DNA of 64,000 nucleotides from assembly GCF_001544515.1 (NCBI RefSeq), contig NZ_FCOL02000002.1, positions 248,001 to 312,000 of the forward strand, written 5' to 3'. Made by a program: the position numbers and the translations under genes. The notes below the pieces were generated by a model, which was given only the letters and a program-made list of their open reading frames with translations, searched no databases and had not been told where the DNA came from. Shown here piece after piece: positions 1 to 9,341 of the stretch; position 1 is the first letter of the stretch; every line of letters starts with the position of its first letter. This stretch comes from Caballeronia terrestris. GTDB lineage: Bacteria; Pseudomonadota; Gammaproteobacteria; Burkholderiales; Burkholderiaceae.

Positions 1-1211
<1,211 letters not shown>

Positions 1212-1239
1212 GATTCGCTCCGTATTCCCTAGAACCCGT

Positions 1240-2754
1240 TCAGGCCGCCTTGGCCGTCGTATCCGACTGCGGCAGCGCGAGACTCAGCACCGATTGTTCG
1301 TTCGCCCGCGCGCGCGGCAATTCCCCCGCGATCCGACCCTGTCGCATCACGACGATCCGGTCCGACACGCCGAGCACTTCCGGCAGCTCTGACGAGATCA
1401 TCAAGATCGCGCAGCCGCGCTCGGCTAGTTGATAGATGACGTTGTAGATTTCGTGCTTCGCGCCGACGTCGATGCCGCGCGTCGGTTCGTCGAGGATCAC
1501 GACTTTCAGGTCCGGCTCGGCGAGCCAGCGCGACAGAATCGCCTTCTGCTGGTTGCCGCCCGACAGGAAGCGGATCTTCTGCTTGCGGCTCGGCGTCTTG
1601 ATCTTGAGCAGCTTGATGAAGCGCTCGGCCGTCTGCGCTTCCTTCTTGCGGTCGAGGAAGAACCCGCCGTGCAGATAGTGCCGGCGGCACGAGATGTTGA
1701 TGTTCTCCGCGACCGTCGCCATCGCGATCACGCCTTCTTCCTTGCGGTCTTCCGGACACAGCACGATGCCGTTGCGGATCGCCTCGCCGGTGCTGCGCAC
1801 CTTGATCGGCTTGCCGTCGAGTTCGATCGTGCCCGCTTTTTTCTTGTCGGCACCGTAGACGAGGTGCATCAACTCGCTGCGCCCCGCGCCGACGAGCCCG
1901 AAGAACCCGACGATCTCTCCGCGCCGCACCTCGAAGCTGGCCGGCGCGTTCAGCACATGCCCTTCGACGTTCGCGACCGAAAAGCGCACCGGGCCGAGTT
2001 CGCGCGGCTTGTAGTCGTAGATGTCGCTGATTTCGCGGCCGACCATCTCCTGCACGAGCGTCTCGCGCGGCACGTCGGCGAGTTTTTCGTGCGACTTGAT
2101 CTTGCGACCGTCGCGGAAAATCGTGCAGGTGTTGCACAGCTCGTAGATCTCGTCCATGCGGTGCGAGATGTAGATCAGCGCGCGGTTGTCCGCCTGCAGA
2201 TCGCGCACGAGCTTGAAGAGCACTTCGGTTTCGCGGTGCGAGAGCGAGCTCGTCGGTTCATCGAGTGCGATCACCCGCGCGTTGCGGAGCAGCGCTTTAC
2301 AAATTTCCACCATCTGCCGCTGCGCGATCGAGAGCTTGCGCAGCTTGGCGTTGGGGTCCAGATCGACGCCCATCGCTTGCAAGCGTTCCTTCACATGCTT
2401 TTTCGCTTCGCGCTTGTTCACCCAGCCGAACGTGCTCGGCAGCGCGCCGAGCAACAGGTTTTCGGCAACCGTGAGATCCGGCACGTATTGCAGTTCCTGG
2501 TGGATCACCGCGATCCCGGCCGCAATCGATGCCGCCGCGCTCGGAAAATGCACTTCCTTGTCGTCGATGAGGACGCGGCCCGAGTCGGGCTGGTACTCAC
2601 CGCCGAGAATCTTGAGCAAGGTCGATTTACCTGCGCCGTTCTCGCCCATCAGGCCGTGAACCTCGCCTGCGTGGACGTCGAACGACACGCCGTCGAGCGC
2701 GCGCACGCCTGGAAACACCTTGCCGATATTGTCAAAACGCAGCGTCGCTGACAC
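1240..2754 (-). CDS. araG: L-arabinose-type ABC transporter, ATP-binding protein AraG
   Basis: Double ATPase energising sugar import; its 504 residues equal the length of E. coli AraG. The first nucleotide-binding domain has Walker [10 protein letters not shown] at about residue 37. The second has a degenerate P-loop (GLVGAGRS, about residue 285) followed by an intact LSGGNQQK signature and EPTRGIDVG, typical of the carbohydrate-uptake (CUT2) family. It sits between araF and araH. A hairpin in the araF-araG gap could lower its expression relative to the binding protein. A 3' overlap-free gap of 28 nt leads into araH. Confidence 0.95.
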   Translation of the reverse strand: MSATLRFDNIGKVFPGVRALDGVSFDVHAGEVHGLMGENGAGKSTLLKILGGEYQPDSGRVLIDDKEVHFPSAAASIAAGIAVIHQELQYVPDLTVAENLLLGALPSTFGWVNKREAKKHVKERLQAMGVDLDPNAKLRKLSIAQRQMVEICKALLRNARVIALDEPTSSLSHRETEVLFKLVRDLQADNRALIYISHRMDEIYELCNTCTIFRDGRKIKSHEKLADVPRETLVQEMVGREISDIYDYKPRELGPVRFSVANVEGHVLNAPASFEVRRGEIVGFFGLVGAGRSELMHLVYGADKKKAGTIELDGKPIKVRSTGEAIRNGIVLCPEDRKEEGVIAMATVAENINISCRRHYLHGGFFLDRKKEAQTAERFIKLLKIKTPSRKQKIRFLSGGNQQKAILSRWLAEPDLKVVILDEPTRGIDVGAKHEIYNVIYQLAERGCAILMISSELPEVLGVSDRIVVMRQGRIAGELPRARANEQSVLSLALPQSDTTAKAA

Positions 2755-2775
2755 ATCGCCTCCTTGAGTTCTTCG

Positions 2776-2808
2776 AAGGCCGTCCGATAAACATACGTGG
2801 ACGGCCTT
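2776..2808 (-). promoter_or_regulatory. Intercistronic hairpin between araF and araG
   Basis: Perfect 10-bp inverted repeat AAGGCCGTCC / GGACGGCCTT with a 13-nt loop, lying between the binding-protein gene and the ATPase gene. No U-tract follows on the minus strand, so it does not look like a full terminator. Hairpins in this position are known to stabilise the upstream binding-protein mRNA and reduce downstream expression in other ABC operons; that function is inferred here. Confidence 0.6.
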
Positions 2809-2829
2809 TCTTCCACCTGACGTAGAACC

Positions 2830-3840
2830 TTACTTAGCCGACGCCAAGCCCATCTTTTCACGCACTTCCGCCACGTTGTCGCGGGTCGCGAGCATGCCGC
2901 TCGTGAGCGTGAGCTTCGGCGGTTCCTTGCCGTCCTTGATCCAGGCGTACATCAGTTCCGACGTTTCCTCGCCGTGGCGCTTCGGGCTGATGATCACGGT
3001 GCCGAAGAAGCCGGTCGGGTTCGGCTTCTTGAACTCGTTCAACGCCGAATCCGATCCGCCGATCCCCACGCCGATCATGTTGTCCGCCTTGAAGCCCCGG
3101 CCTTCCGCCGCGCGCACGGCGCCGAGCACGCCTTCGTCGTTCAGCGCGAACGCCACCCAGTGCTTGAACTTCGTGTTCTTCGTGAGCGCGATGTTCGCGG
3201 CGTTGAACGCGTTTTCCGTGTCGGTCTTCGCCTGCGGCGCCATGATGATGTTGGCCTTCGGGAAGCCAGCGGCGACGAGCGCGTCGGCGGCGCCGGTCGT
3301 GCGGTCGTGGGCGGTCGGGAGCTGCTCGTAGGTCACGTCGATCGCGCCGACGTCGGCCATGTTCCAGCCGCGCTTCTTGATCTCGGCGGCGATGCCCTCG
3401 CCCACTTGCTTGCCGATGTTGTAAGCCGAGATGCCCATGTGCGGCACCGATTCGATCGGCTTGCCGGCGCCGTCGACCAGGCGGTCATCGACCGTCATCA
3501 TCTTCAGACCGTCGGCTTTGGCCTTGGCAACGATGCCCGGCCCGAGCTTCACGTCAGGCGTGCAGATCACGAAGCCTTGCGCCTTCTGGGCGGCGAGGTT
3601 GTCGATCGCGCTCATCACCTTTTCGCCCGACGGTGCGCCGATCTTCACGAGCGTGAAGCCTTTCTCCTTGGCGGCCATTTCCGCGAACTTCCACTCGTCC
3701 TGGAACCACGGCTCCTCGGGCTGCTTCACGAGAAAGCCGATCTTGACCTGATCGGCAGCTTGCGCCACCGGTGCCGAAATCAGCGTGGCGCTCGCGGCGG
3801 TGGTCGCGGCAACCAGCGTGAGGAACATTCTGCGTTTCAT
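2830..3840 (-). CDS. araF: L-arabinose-type ABC transporter, periplasmic substrate-binding protein AraF
   Basis: 336-residue periplasmic sugar-binding protein. The mature part begins with KIGFLVKQPEEPWF, which closely resembles E. coli AraF. An Sec signal peptide covers about residues 1-26 (MKRRMFLTL, hydrophobic core, cleavage after VAQA). I chose the internal ATG that starts MKRRMF because AGGAGA lies 9 nt upstream; an in-frame ATG 11 codons earlier has no ribosome site and would bury the signal peptide. First gene of the F-G-H set, with a 168-nt upstream gap after the SDR gene that may hold its own promoter. Confidence 0.94.
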   Translation of the reverse strand: MKRRMFLTLVAATTAASATLISAPVAQAADQVKIGFLVKQPEEPWFQDEWKFAEMAAKEKGFTLVKIGAPSGEKVMSAIDNLAAQKAQGFVICTPDVKLGPGIVAKAKADGLKMMTVDDRLVDGAGKPIESVPHMGISAYNIGKQVGEGIAAEIKKRGWNMADVGAIDVTYEQLPTAHDRTTGAADALVAAGFPKANIIMAPQAKTDTENAFNAANIALTKNTKFKHWVAFALNDEGVLGAVRAAEGRGFKADNMIGVGIGGSDSALNEFKKPNPTGFFGTVIISPKRHGEETSELMYAWIKDGKEPPKLTLTSGMLATRDNVAEVREKMGLASAK

Positions 3841-4008
3841 GTTGTGTCTCCTGACGTGTGTTTCTTGGTCCATGCGCTTTTTAGAGCGCTAACGAAGGTG
3901 TGTGGCCGTGTGTCGACCAGAGCTAGTTCTTTGGCGCTTACTCTGGTCCCATGCCGCGAAGCGGCACGGCTTCTTATGTCGCACCACGGCCTGTGCGTGA
4001 AATCTTTC

Positions 4009-4791
4009 TCAATCGTGGTAAAGCACCGAACGCCCGCCATCCACGGTGATGCAGCTTGCGTTGATAAACGGCGCCTCGTCCGATGCGAGGAACACCGCCG
4101 TCATTGCCACTTCTTCCGGCCGGCCCATGCGCTTCATCGGCTGGAGATCGAGCGTCGCCTGCTTCGCGGCGGCGGGATCGGGTTGTTCGTTCCACCAGTC
4201 ATACGCGAGCTGCGTCTCGATATAACCCGGCGCGATCGCATTGACGCGCACGTTGCGCTCCGCGTATTCGATGCCGAGCGCGCGCGTCAGGCCGATCACG
4301 CCGTGCTTCGCGACCGGATACGGGAAGCAGCCGCGGATGATCTTGAAACTGTGCGTCGAGGCGATGTTCACGATGCTGCCCGCACCGCGCTCGACCATGC
4401 CCGGCAGCACCGCGCGGCAGCCGTTCCAGACGCCGTCGAGATCGACGGCGAAGCAGCGGCGCCAGTCGTCGTCGGTCATCGTGAGCGGGTCGCGGAACAT
4501 GTTGATGCCCGCGTTGTTGACGAGCACGTCGACCGGACCGAACGATGCCTGCGCCCGCGCGACCGCTTCCTGCACCGAGGCGCTTTGCGTCACGTCGGTC
4601 TGCACAGCGAGCACGTTTTGCGAGCCGGTCTCCCGCACGATGCGTTCGGCCGTCGCGCGCGCCGTCTCGATATCGAGTTCCGCGAGCACCACCGCAGCGC
4701 CTTCGCGCGCGAAGGCGAGCGCGATCGCCGCGCCGATTCCGCGCCCGGCGCCCGTGATCAAACCGACCTTGCCGGAGAGACGCGCCGTCAT
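4009..4791 (-). CDS. SDR family oxidoreductase, probable aldose 1-dehydrogenase
   Basis: Classical 260-residue short-chain dehydrogenase: TGAGRGIG at residues 14-21, NNAG at about 90, a catalytic Ser in NIASTHS and Tyr-x-x-x-Lys as YPVAK at about 157-161, then the usual PGYI-T segment. An acidic residue at the end of beta-2 (ELD) favours NAD. Its start overlaps the stop of dgoA (ATGA), so the two are translationally coupled. With dgoA and dgoK this supports a role in oxidising galactose or a related sugar to its lactone, but the substrate cannot be read from sequence. Confidence 0.85.
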   Translation of the reverse strand: MTARLSGKVGLITGAGRGIGAAIALAFAREGAAVVLAELDIETARATAERIVRETGSQNVLAVQTDVTQSASVQEAVARAQASFGPVDVLVNNAGINMFRDPLTMTDDDWRRCFAVDLDGVWNGCRAVLPGMVERGAGSIVNIASTHSFKIIRGCFPYPVAKHGVIGLTRALGIEYAERNVRVNAIAPGYIETQLAYDWWNEQPDPAAAKQATLDLQPMKRMGRPEEVAMTAVFLASDEAPFINASCITVDGGRSVLYHD

Positions 4792-5465
4792 TTCTTCTCA
4801 CCCCGCGCGATGCGCAATCCGTTGACGAACGCCTTCGCATGCGATGCCGTGACGGCCGCGCTCTGCCCCGGCGTGTACAGCGCCGAGCCGAGGCCGAAGC
4901 CGTTCGCGCCCGCCGTGAGGAACGGCCCCATGTTGTCCGGCGAAATCCCGCCGACCGGCACGAGCGGCACCGCCGCCGCGATCACCGCGCGCCACGCCTT
5001 CACGACGTGCGGCCCGAGCTGCTCGGCCGGGAACATCTTCAGCACGTCGGCGCCGTTCTTCAGCGCGATGAACGCCTCGTTCGGCGTCGCGACGCCCGGC
5101 GCGCACGCGAGGCCCTGCGCTTTCGCGGCGCGCACGACGTCGGCGTCGCTGTGCGGCATGACGATCAGATCGCCGCCCGCAGCCTTCACCTGCGCGACGA
5201 AGCTCGAATGCAGCACCGTCCCCGCCCCGACGATCGCGTCGGCGGGCAGCGCCTGGCGGATCGCGGCGATGCTGTCGAACGGCTGCGGCGAATTGAGCGG
5301 CACCTCGACGATGCGAAACCCCGCTTCGTAGAGCGCGCGGCCGTGGTCGGCGGCATCGGCGGGCGTGACGCCGCGCAGGATCGCGATCAGCGGACAGGCG
5401 CTGAACGCGGCGTCAAGTCCGGCGTGCGGCGCGTACGGCGCGGGCAGGTTGATGTGAGGTTGCAT
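4788..5465 (-). CDS. dgoA: 2-dehydro-3-deoxy-6-phosphogalactonate aldolase
   Basis: Class I aldolase of the KDPG/KDPGal family, splitting KDPGal to pyruvate and glyceraldehyde 3-phosphate. Visible family features include LIAILRGVTP near residue 24, the glutamate in VEVPLNSPQP, GAGTVL, and the Schiff-base lysine region LKMFPAE. At 225 residues it is of family length. The start was taken at MQPHINL because AGGAGT lies 7 nt upstream; the longer in-frame start has none. Located 13 nt after dgoK and overlapping the SDR gene by 4 nt, so it belongs to one galactonate-type operon. Confidence 0.92.
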   Translation of the reverse strand: MQPHINLPAPYAPHAGLDAAFSACPLIAILRGVTPADAADHGRALYEAGFRIVEVPLNSPQPFDSIAAIRQALPADAIVGAGTVLHSSFVAQVKAAGGDLIVMPHSDADVVRAAKAQGLACAPGVATPNEAFIALKNGADVLKMFPAEQLGPHVVKAWRAVIAAAVPLVPVGGISPDNMGPFLTAGANGFGLGSALYTPGQSAAVTASHAKAFVNGLRIARGEKK

Positions 5466-5478
5466 GTCGCTACTCCTT

Positions 5479-6465
5479 TCAGTTGGCGCGGACGGCGGCG
5501 CGCACGAGTCCCGCCTGCGCTGCGATGCGGAAAAGACCACGTTCGGTGGCATCGGCGACGGTTTTCGCGTCGTCGCAGCCGAAGCGTTCGAGCGCCACGC
5601 GATACCGCTCGCACAGCGCCTCGTTGCCGATCAGCCGCAGCGTCCGCCCTGCGAGATTCGACTGCTCACGCGCGAGCACCTCGTTCAGTCCGCGCAATTC
5701 GTGGCCGATCAAAAGCCCCGACAAATAATCCGACTGCTGCTCCGGTGCGAGCTGGCCGGTCAGCCCGAGCGTCCGGGTGCTGAAAATCGTCGCGAGCATG
5801 CCCGCGTGACCCGCGTCCTTCGCCGTATCGACGCCGCGAACGAACGCGTCCGGGTCCTGCTGCGCGGTCGCGCGCATCGTGCGGCCGAGGATCGTGTGGT
5901 CGCGCAGCGCGCCGAACGTCTCGCCGGTCATGAATGTATAAAAGCGCTCGATGCGCCCTTCGAACACGAACGCCCACTTAGCGTGCGTGCCCGGCAGGCC
6001 GATCAGCGCGCCGTGCGGCTCGTGTCCGAGCGCGGCGTCGCCGGCGAGCGCGCCGACGATCTGCGTCTCCTCGCCGCGCATGACATTCGGCATCGCGCCG
6101 GCCTGCAGCACGCCGGGCACGATGTGGACCGTCGCGCCGTTCGCCGCCGACACCTCGACGATGCCTTTCACGAGCGCCGAGGCATCGGCGGGCGTTTCGA
6201 CATACGGCGCTTCCACCCAACCCTGCGCGCTGCCGACCATGCCTGCGGCGATCACCGGCAGTCCGGGATGGCTTGCGAGCCACCCGCCGCAGGTTTCGTC
6301 GAACGCCTGGTCGAAGCCGCCCGCGGGCAGCTTCATGATCCCCGCCGGCGACGCGCGCGAATCCAGCACCGCGCCGTCGTCGCCGAGCAGGTAGGCGCGC
6401 AGCGCGGTGGTGCCCCAATCGAGGGCGACGAGCGCGGCTGCGTGCTTCGGGGTCGCGTCGCTCAT
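5479..6465 (-). CDS. dgoK: 2-dehydro-3-deoxygalactonokinase
   Basis: Phosphorylates 2-keto-3-deoxygalactonate before the aldolase step. The 328-residue protein opens with the sugar-kinase phosphate loop ALDWGTTALRAY and has IGLPGTHAKW, typical of the DgoK family, near the middle. The chosen ATG (MSDATPKH) overlaps the stop of the IclR gene by 4 nt (ATGA), which argues for coupled translation from the regulator into the catabolic genes. It is somewhat longer than the E. coli enzyme (about 292 residues). Confidence 0.93.
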   Translation of the reverse strand: MSDATPKHAAALVALDWGTTALRAYLLGDDGAVLDSRASPAGIMKLPAGGFDQAFDETCGGWLASHPGLPVIAAGMVGSAQGWVEAPYVETPADASALVKGIVEVSAANGATVHIVPGVLQAGAMPNVMRGEETQIVGALAGDAALGHEPHGALIGLPGTHAKWAFVFEGRIERFYTFMTGETFGALRDHTILGRTMRATAQQDPDAFVRGVDTAKDAGHAGMLATIFSTRTLGLTGQLAPEQQSDYLSGLLIGHELRGLNEVLAREQSNLAGRTLRLIGNEALCERYRVALERFGCDDAKTVADATERGLFRIAAQAGLVRAAVRAN

Positions 6466-7397
6466 CGCTTGATCCTGCGCGTCGTGGGCTGCGGCACGCG
6501 CCAGCCGAGTTCCTCCGAGATCGCGCGCGCTTCGCGCTGCACGACCGGAATCAATTCTTCCATGCGCTCGTGCGGCATGTAGGGAATCGTGCTCGCCACC
6601 GAGAGCGCCGCCACGATCGCGCCCGAAGCGTCGCGCACGGGCGCCGCGACACAACGGATCGACGCTTCGTTTTCTTCGAGGTCGAACGTGAAGCCGCCCT
6701 GCGCATAGCGCGTCATGCGCTGCAAAAAAGTATCGATGTCGGGCCGATGGTCGGGCTTGAAACTCGCGCCGGCGAGCGCCCGGTGCGACGACTCCAGCAG
6801 CTTCTTCCACAACTCGTGCGGGAGGTCGAGCATCATCGCCTTGCCGATGCCGGTCGATGCGAGCGGCATCCGGTGCCCGACGCGCGAGCGCATTTCGAGG
6901 CCGCGCGTGCCGGGGATCTTGTCGATGTAGAGGACGTCGTCGCCATCGCGCACGCCGAGGTGGATCGTGTCGTGAGTGTGCTGCGCGAGCGCTTCGAGAT
7001 GCGGGCGCGCGACGGCGGTGAGTGGCATCTGTTCGAGCGCGATCGTGCCGAGTTCGATCAGCTTCGGCCCGAGCAGATAGCCGCCCTGCACTTGCCGCAG
7101 ATAGCGCGCCTGCACGAGCGAGCTGACGAGGCGGTGCGTCGTGCTGCGCGTCGTGCCGAGCGCGGCGCCGAACGCGCGCAGGTCGCGCGCGCCGTTCGCG
7201 GCGGCTTCGAGGATCGCGAGGCCGCGCAAGAGCGTCTGCGTGCCCGCCTGCTGCGGCGTGATGTCGACGAGCGCGCTCGGCAGCGCCAGCGAGTCGGGAT
7301 CGCGGCCGTTCGCGCTTGCGTTGGTTTTATCGACGGCTTTCGGCGCGACGGCGTCAGCGACGTCAAGGTCGATATCGGAATTCGTAGGCTTGTTCAT
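6462..7397 (-). CDS. IclR family transcriptional regulator
   Basis: 311-residue one-component regulator: an N-terminal winged helix at about residues 55-115 (LLRGLAILEAAANGARDLRAFGAALG region) and a C-terminal effector domain with the family features RVGHRMPL and GKAMM. About 50 extra N-terminal residues precede the helix-turn-helix and appear unstructured. It is the first gene of the dgoK-dgoA operon and overlaps dgoK, so it is the likely local regulator responding to a galactonate or arabinose pathway intermediate. Effector and sign of regulation are inferred from position only. Confidence 0.9.
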   Translation of the reverse strand: MNKPTNSDIDLDVADAVAPKAVDKTNASANGRDPDSLALPSALVDITPQQAGTQTLLRGLAILEAAANGARDLRAFGAALGTTRSTTHRLVSSLVQARYLRQVQGGYLLGPKLIELGTIALEQMPLTAVARPHLEALAQHTHDTIHLGVRDGDDVLYIDKIPGTRGLEMRSRVGHRMPLASTGIGKAMMLDLPHELWKKLLESSHRALAGASFKPDHRPDIDTFLQRMTRYAQGGFTFDLEENEASIRCVAAPVRDASGAIVAALSVASTIPYMPHERMEELIPVVQREARAISEELGWRVPQPTTRRIKR

Positions 7398-7689
7398 GGC
7401 GCTCGATGCTCGATGCTCGTTGGACTGGGCGGCGCGGCGTCAGGCGCGGGGCGTGAGACGCAAACGGCGCGCGGCGAGGGAAATCGCCGGACGTGGCGGC
7501 GCGGCCTGCGGGCGCAGGCGGTCGGTCGATGGCATGGCTTGTCTCCGTTCTTTTTTCGCGCGGCTCGTGCTGGATTTGCCGCATCGCGAGTGCCGTTCAG
7601 GCTGTGGACGAATTCTAGTTCCGCTTGTCTCGAAAATTCAATATGTGATTGCAGTGTTCAGATAATGGGAGTTACTCGACAAGGACAAA

Positions 7690-7717
7690 TAAAAAAGCCC
7701 TGATAAATCAGGGCTTT
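7690..7717 (-). terminator. Rho-independent terminator after mtgA
   Basis: Perfect 10-bp stem AAAGCCCTGA / TCAGGGCTTT with a 4-nt loop, followed on the minus strand by a run of T residues. It lies about 30 nt past the mtgA stop codon. The 290 nt between it and the IclR start hold no convincing gene and presumably contain the regulator's promoter. Confidence 0.88.
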
Positions 7718-7745
7718 ACTCGTTTAGCGGCATCACACTAAAAAC

Positions 7746-8468
7746 TCACTGCGGCAATTCGGCTGCTCCCATGCGCTTTGCGATCACTCTTGCGCGTTGC
7801 GTCAGATACGCCGAACCGCGATGCTCATCGAAATATCGCGGACGGGGCAGCATCACCGCGAGCCTCGCACTTTGCGCGGGCGTCAGATTTGCCGCCGACG
7901 TCTTGAAGTAATACTGCGCCGCCGCTTGCGCCCCATACACGCCGTTGCCCCATTCCACCGAATTGAGATAGATCTCGAAGATGCGTTCCTTGTCCATCAG
8001 CAGTTCGAGCATCCACGTGATGACGAGCTCATCGGCCTTGCGGATATAGCTCTTCTCCCGCGACAGGAACAGATTGCGCGCGAGCTGCTGCGAAATCGTG
8101 GACCCGCCCGCGACGATCTTCCCGCGCGCCTTGTTCTTCTCCCAGGCTTGCAGGATGGCGTCGGTTTCGTAGCCGTTGTTGCTGGCGAAGTTTGCATCCT
8201 CCGACGCGATGATCGCGCGCTTCAGATTGCGCGAAATCTGGTCATACGGAACCCAGGTGCGCTGGATCGACAGATCAGGCCGCTCCTGCTTGAGCCGCCA
8301 CGCATCGGAACGCATGAAAGCGGTCGACGACGGATTGACCGTCGTCCAGATAGCGATCTGCGCGAAAAAGTAGAGTTGCGTCGCGAGGAACGCGATGGCG
8401 AGCACCGAGACGCCGTACAGAATCCAGCGCGCCGGGCCGAGACGAACCGCCGTTTTCGTTCGTGTCAT
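7746..8468 (-). CDS. mtgA: Monofunctional biosynthetic peptidoglycan transglycosylase
   Basis: 240-residue GT51 glycosyltransferase that polymerises lipid II into glycan strands. A single membrane anchor spans about residues 14-37 and the catalytic domain faces the periplasm. Family motifs are present in order: the catalytic Glu in [25 protein letters not shown], and [15 protein letters not shown]. There is no transpeptidase domain, which separates it from class A penicillin-binding proteins. It follows aroE after 27 nt, the order commonly seen in Burkholderia. Confidence 0.96.
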   Translation of the reverse strand: MTRTKTAVRLGPARWILYGVSVLAIAFLATQLYFFAQIAIWTTVNPSSTAFMRSDAWRLKQERPDLSIQRTWVPYDQISRNLKRAIIASEDANFASNNGYETDAILQAWEKNKARGKIVAGGSTISQQLARNLFLSREKSYIRKADELVITWMLELLMDKERIFEIYLNSVEWGNGVYGAQAAAQYYFKTSAANLTPAQSARLAVMLPRPRYFDEHRGSAYLTQRARVIAKRMGAAELPQ

Positions 8469-8495
8469 GGCAGGAAGTCCGCGCGGTCCGGTGGA

Positions 8496-9341
8496 TCAGG
8501 CTTGCGCGCTCAGAACCTTGCGCAGTTCGCGCAACACGACGCCGCCGTCGGGCCGCACGCCGCGCCACACATAGAACGATTCCGCCGCCTGCTCGACCAG
8601 CATCCCGAGCCCATCCGACGCGCGCGCGCCGAGCGCTTCCGCGTGGCGCATGAAAACCGTCGGCTGCGGGCTGTACATCATGTCGTAGGTGAGCGAGCCT
8701 GAGCCATAGACGCCGTCGTCGCAATCGGGGAGCGCGGCGTCGAGGCTGCCGGCTGTCGCGTTGACGATCACGTCGTATGGGCCGGCTTCGACGGCATCCG
8801 CGCCGCCGCCCGAAAAGCGCACGTGCGCGGCCTCTGCGGCATCGGCGAATTGATCGACCAATTGATGCGCTTTGGCTGCTGTCCGGTTCACGATCGTCAA
8901 CGCGGCGGGCTTCTTCTCGAACATCGGCAGCACGACGCCGCGCGCCGCGCCACCCGCGCCGAGCAGCAGAATCCGCGCGCCTTCGAGCCGCACGCCGAGG
9001 TTCTGCTCGATGTCGCGCACGATGCCGACGCCATCGGTGTTGTCGCCGCGAATGCCGTCGATGGTGAACGCAAGCGTGTTCACCGCGCCCGCCGCAGCGG
9101 CGCGCGGTGTGAGCGAATCGGCGAGCGCGTGGGCGTCGAGCTTGAACGGCACGGTCACGTTCATGCCGCGTCCGCCCGCTTCGATGAACGCGCGCACGTC
9201 GTTCGCGAACGCGCCGATCGTCCCGAGGATGCGGCCGTACTCGACCGGCTCGCCCGTCTGCTCGGCGAAACGCGCGTGAATCCACGGCGACTTGCTGTGT
9301 TCGATCGGATTGCCGATCACGGCGTAGCGGTCGAGGTTCAT
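8496..9341 (-). CDS. aroE: Shikimate dehydrogenase (NADP)
   Basis: Reduces 3-dehydroshikimate to shikimate in aromatic amino acid synthesis. The 281-residue chain begins with the substrate-binding segment VIGNPIEHSKSP, has NVTVPFK with the catalytic Lys at about residue 67, the dinucleotide motif LLGAGGAARG at about 125, and NRT, which fits NADP binding. The start overlaps the stop of the upstream RNase gene by 4 nt, so it is probably expressed from the same transcript. Confidence 0.95.
   Translation of the reverse strand: MNLDRYAVIGNPIEHSKSPWIHARFAEQTGEPVEYGRILGTIGAFANDVRAFIEAGGRGMNVTVPFKLDAHALADSLTPRAAAAGAVNTLAFTIDGIRGDNTDGVGIVRDIEQNLGVRLEGARILLLGAGGAARGVVLPMFEKKPAALTIVNRTAAKAHQLVDQFADAAEAAHVRFSGGGADAVEAGPYDVIVNATAGSLDAALPDCDDGVYGSGSLTYDMMYSPQPTVFMRHAEALGARASDGLGMLVEQAAESFYVWRGVRPDGGVVLRELRKVLSAQA

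Noticed and set aside
3874..3892. Inverted repeat GCGCT...AGCGC and TTAG...CTAA upstream of araF as a LacI-type operator
   Set aside because: Too short and imperfect, and the only local regulator is of the IclR family; not enough to call a site.
2974..5331. 785-codon plus-strand frame opposite araF, the SDR gene and dgoA
   Set aside because: Spans several well-supported minus-strand genes and shows no motif; shadow.
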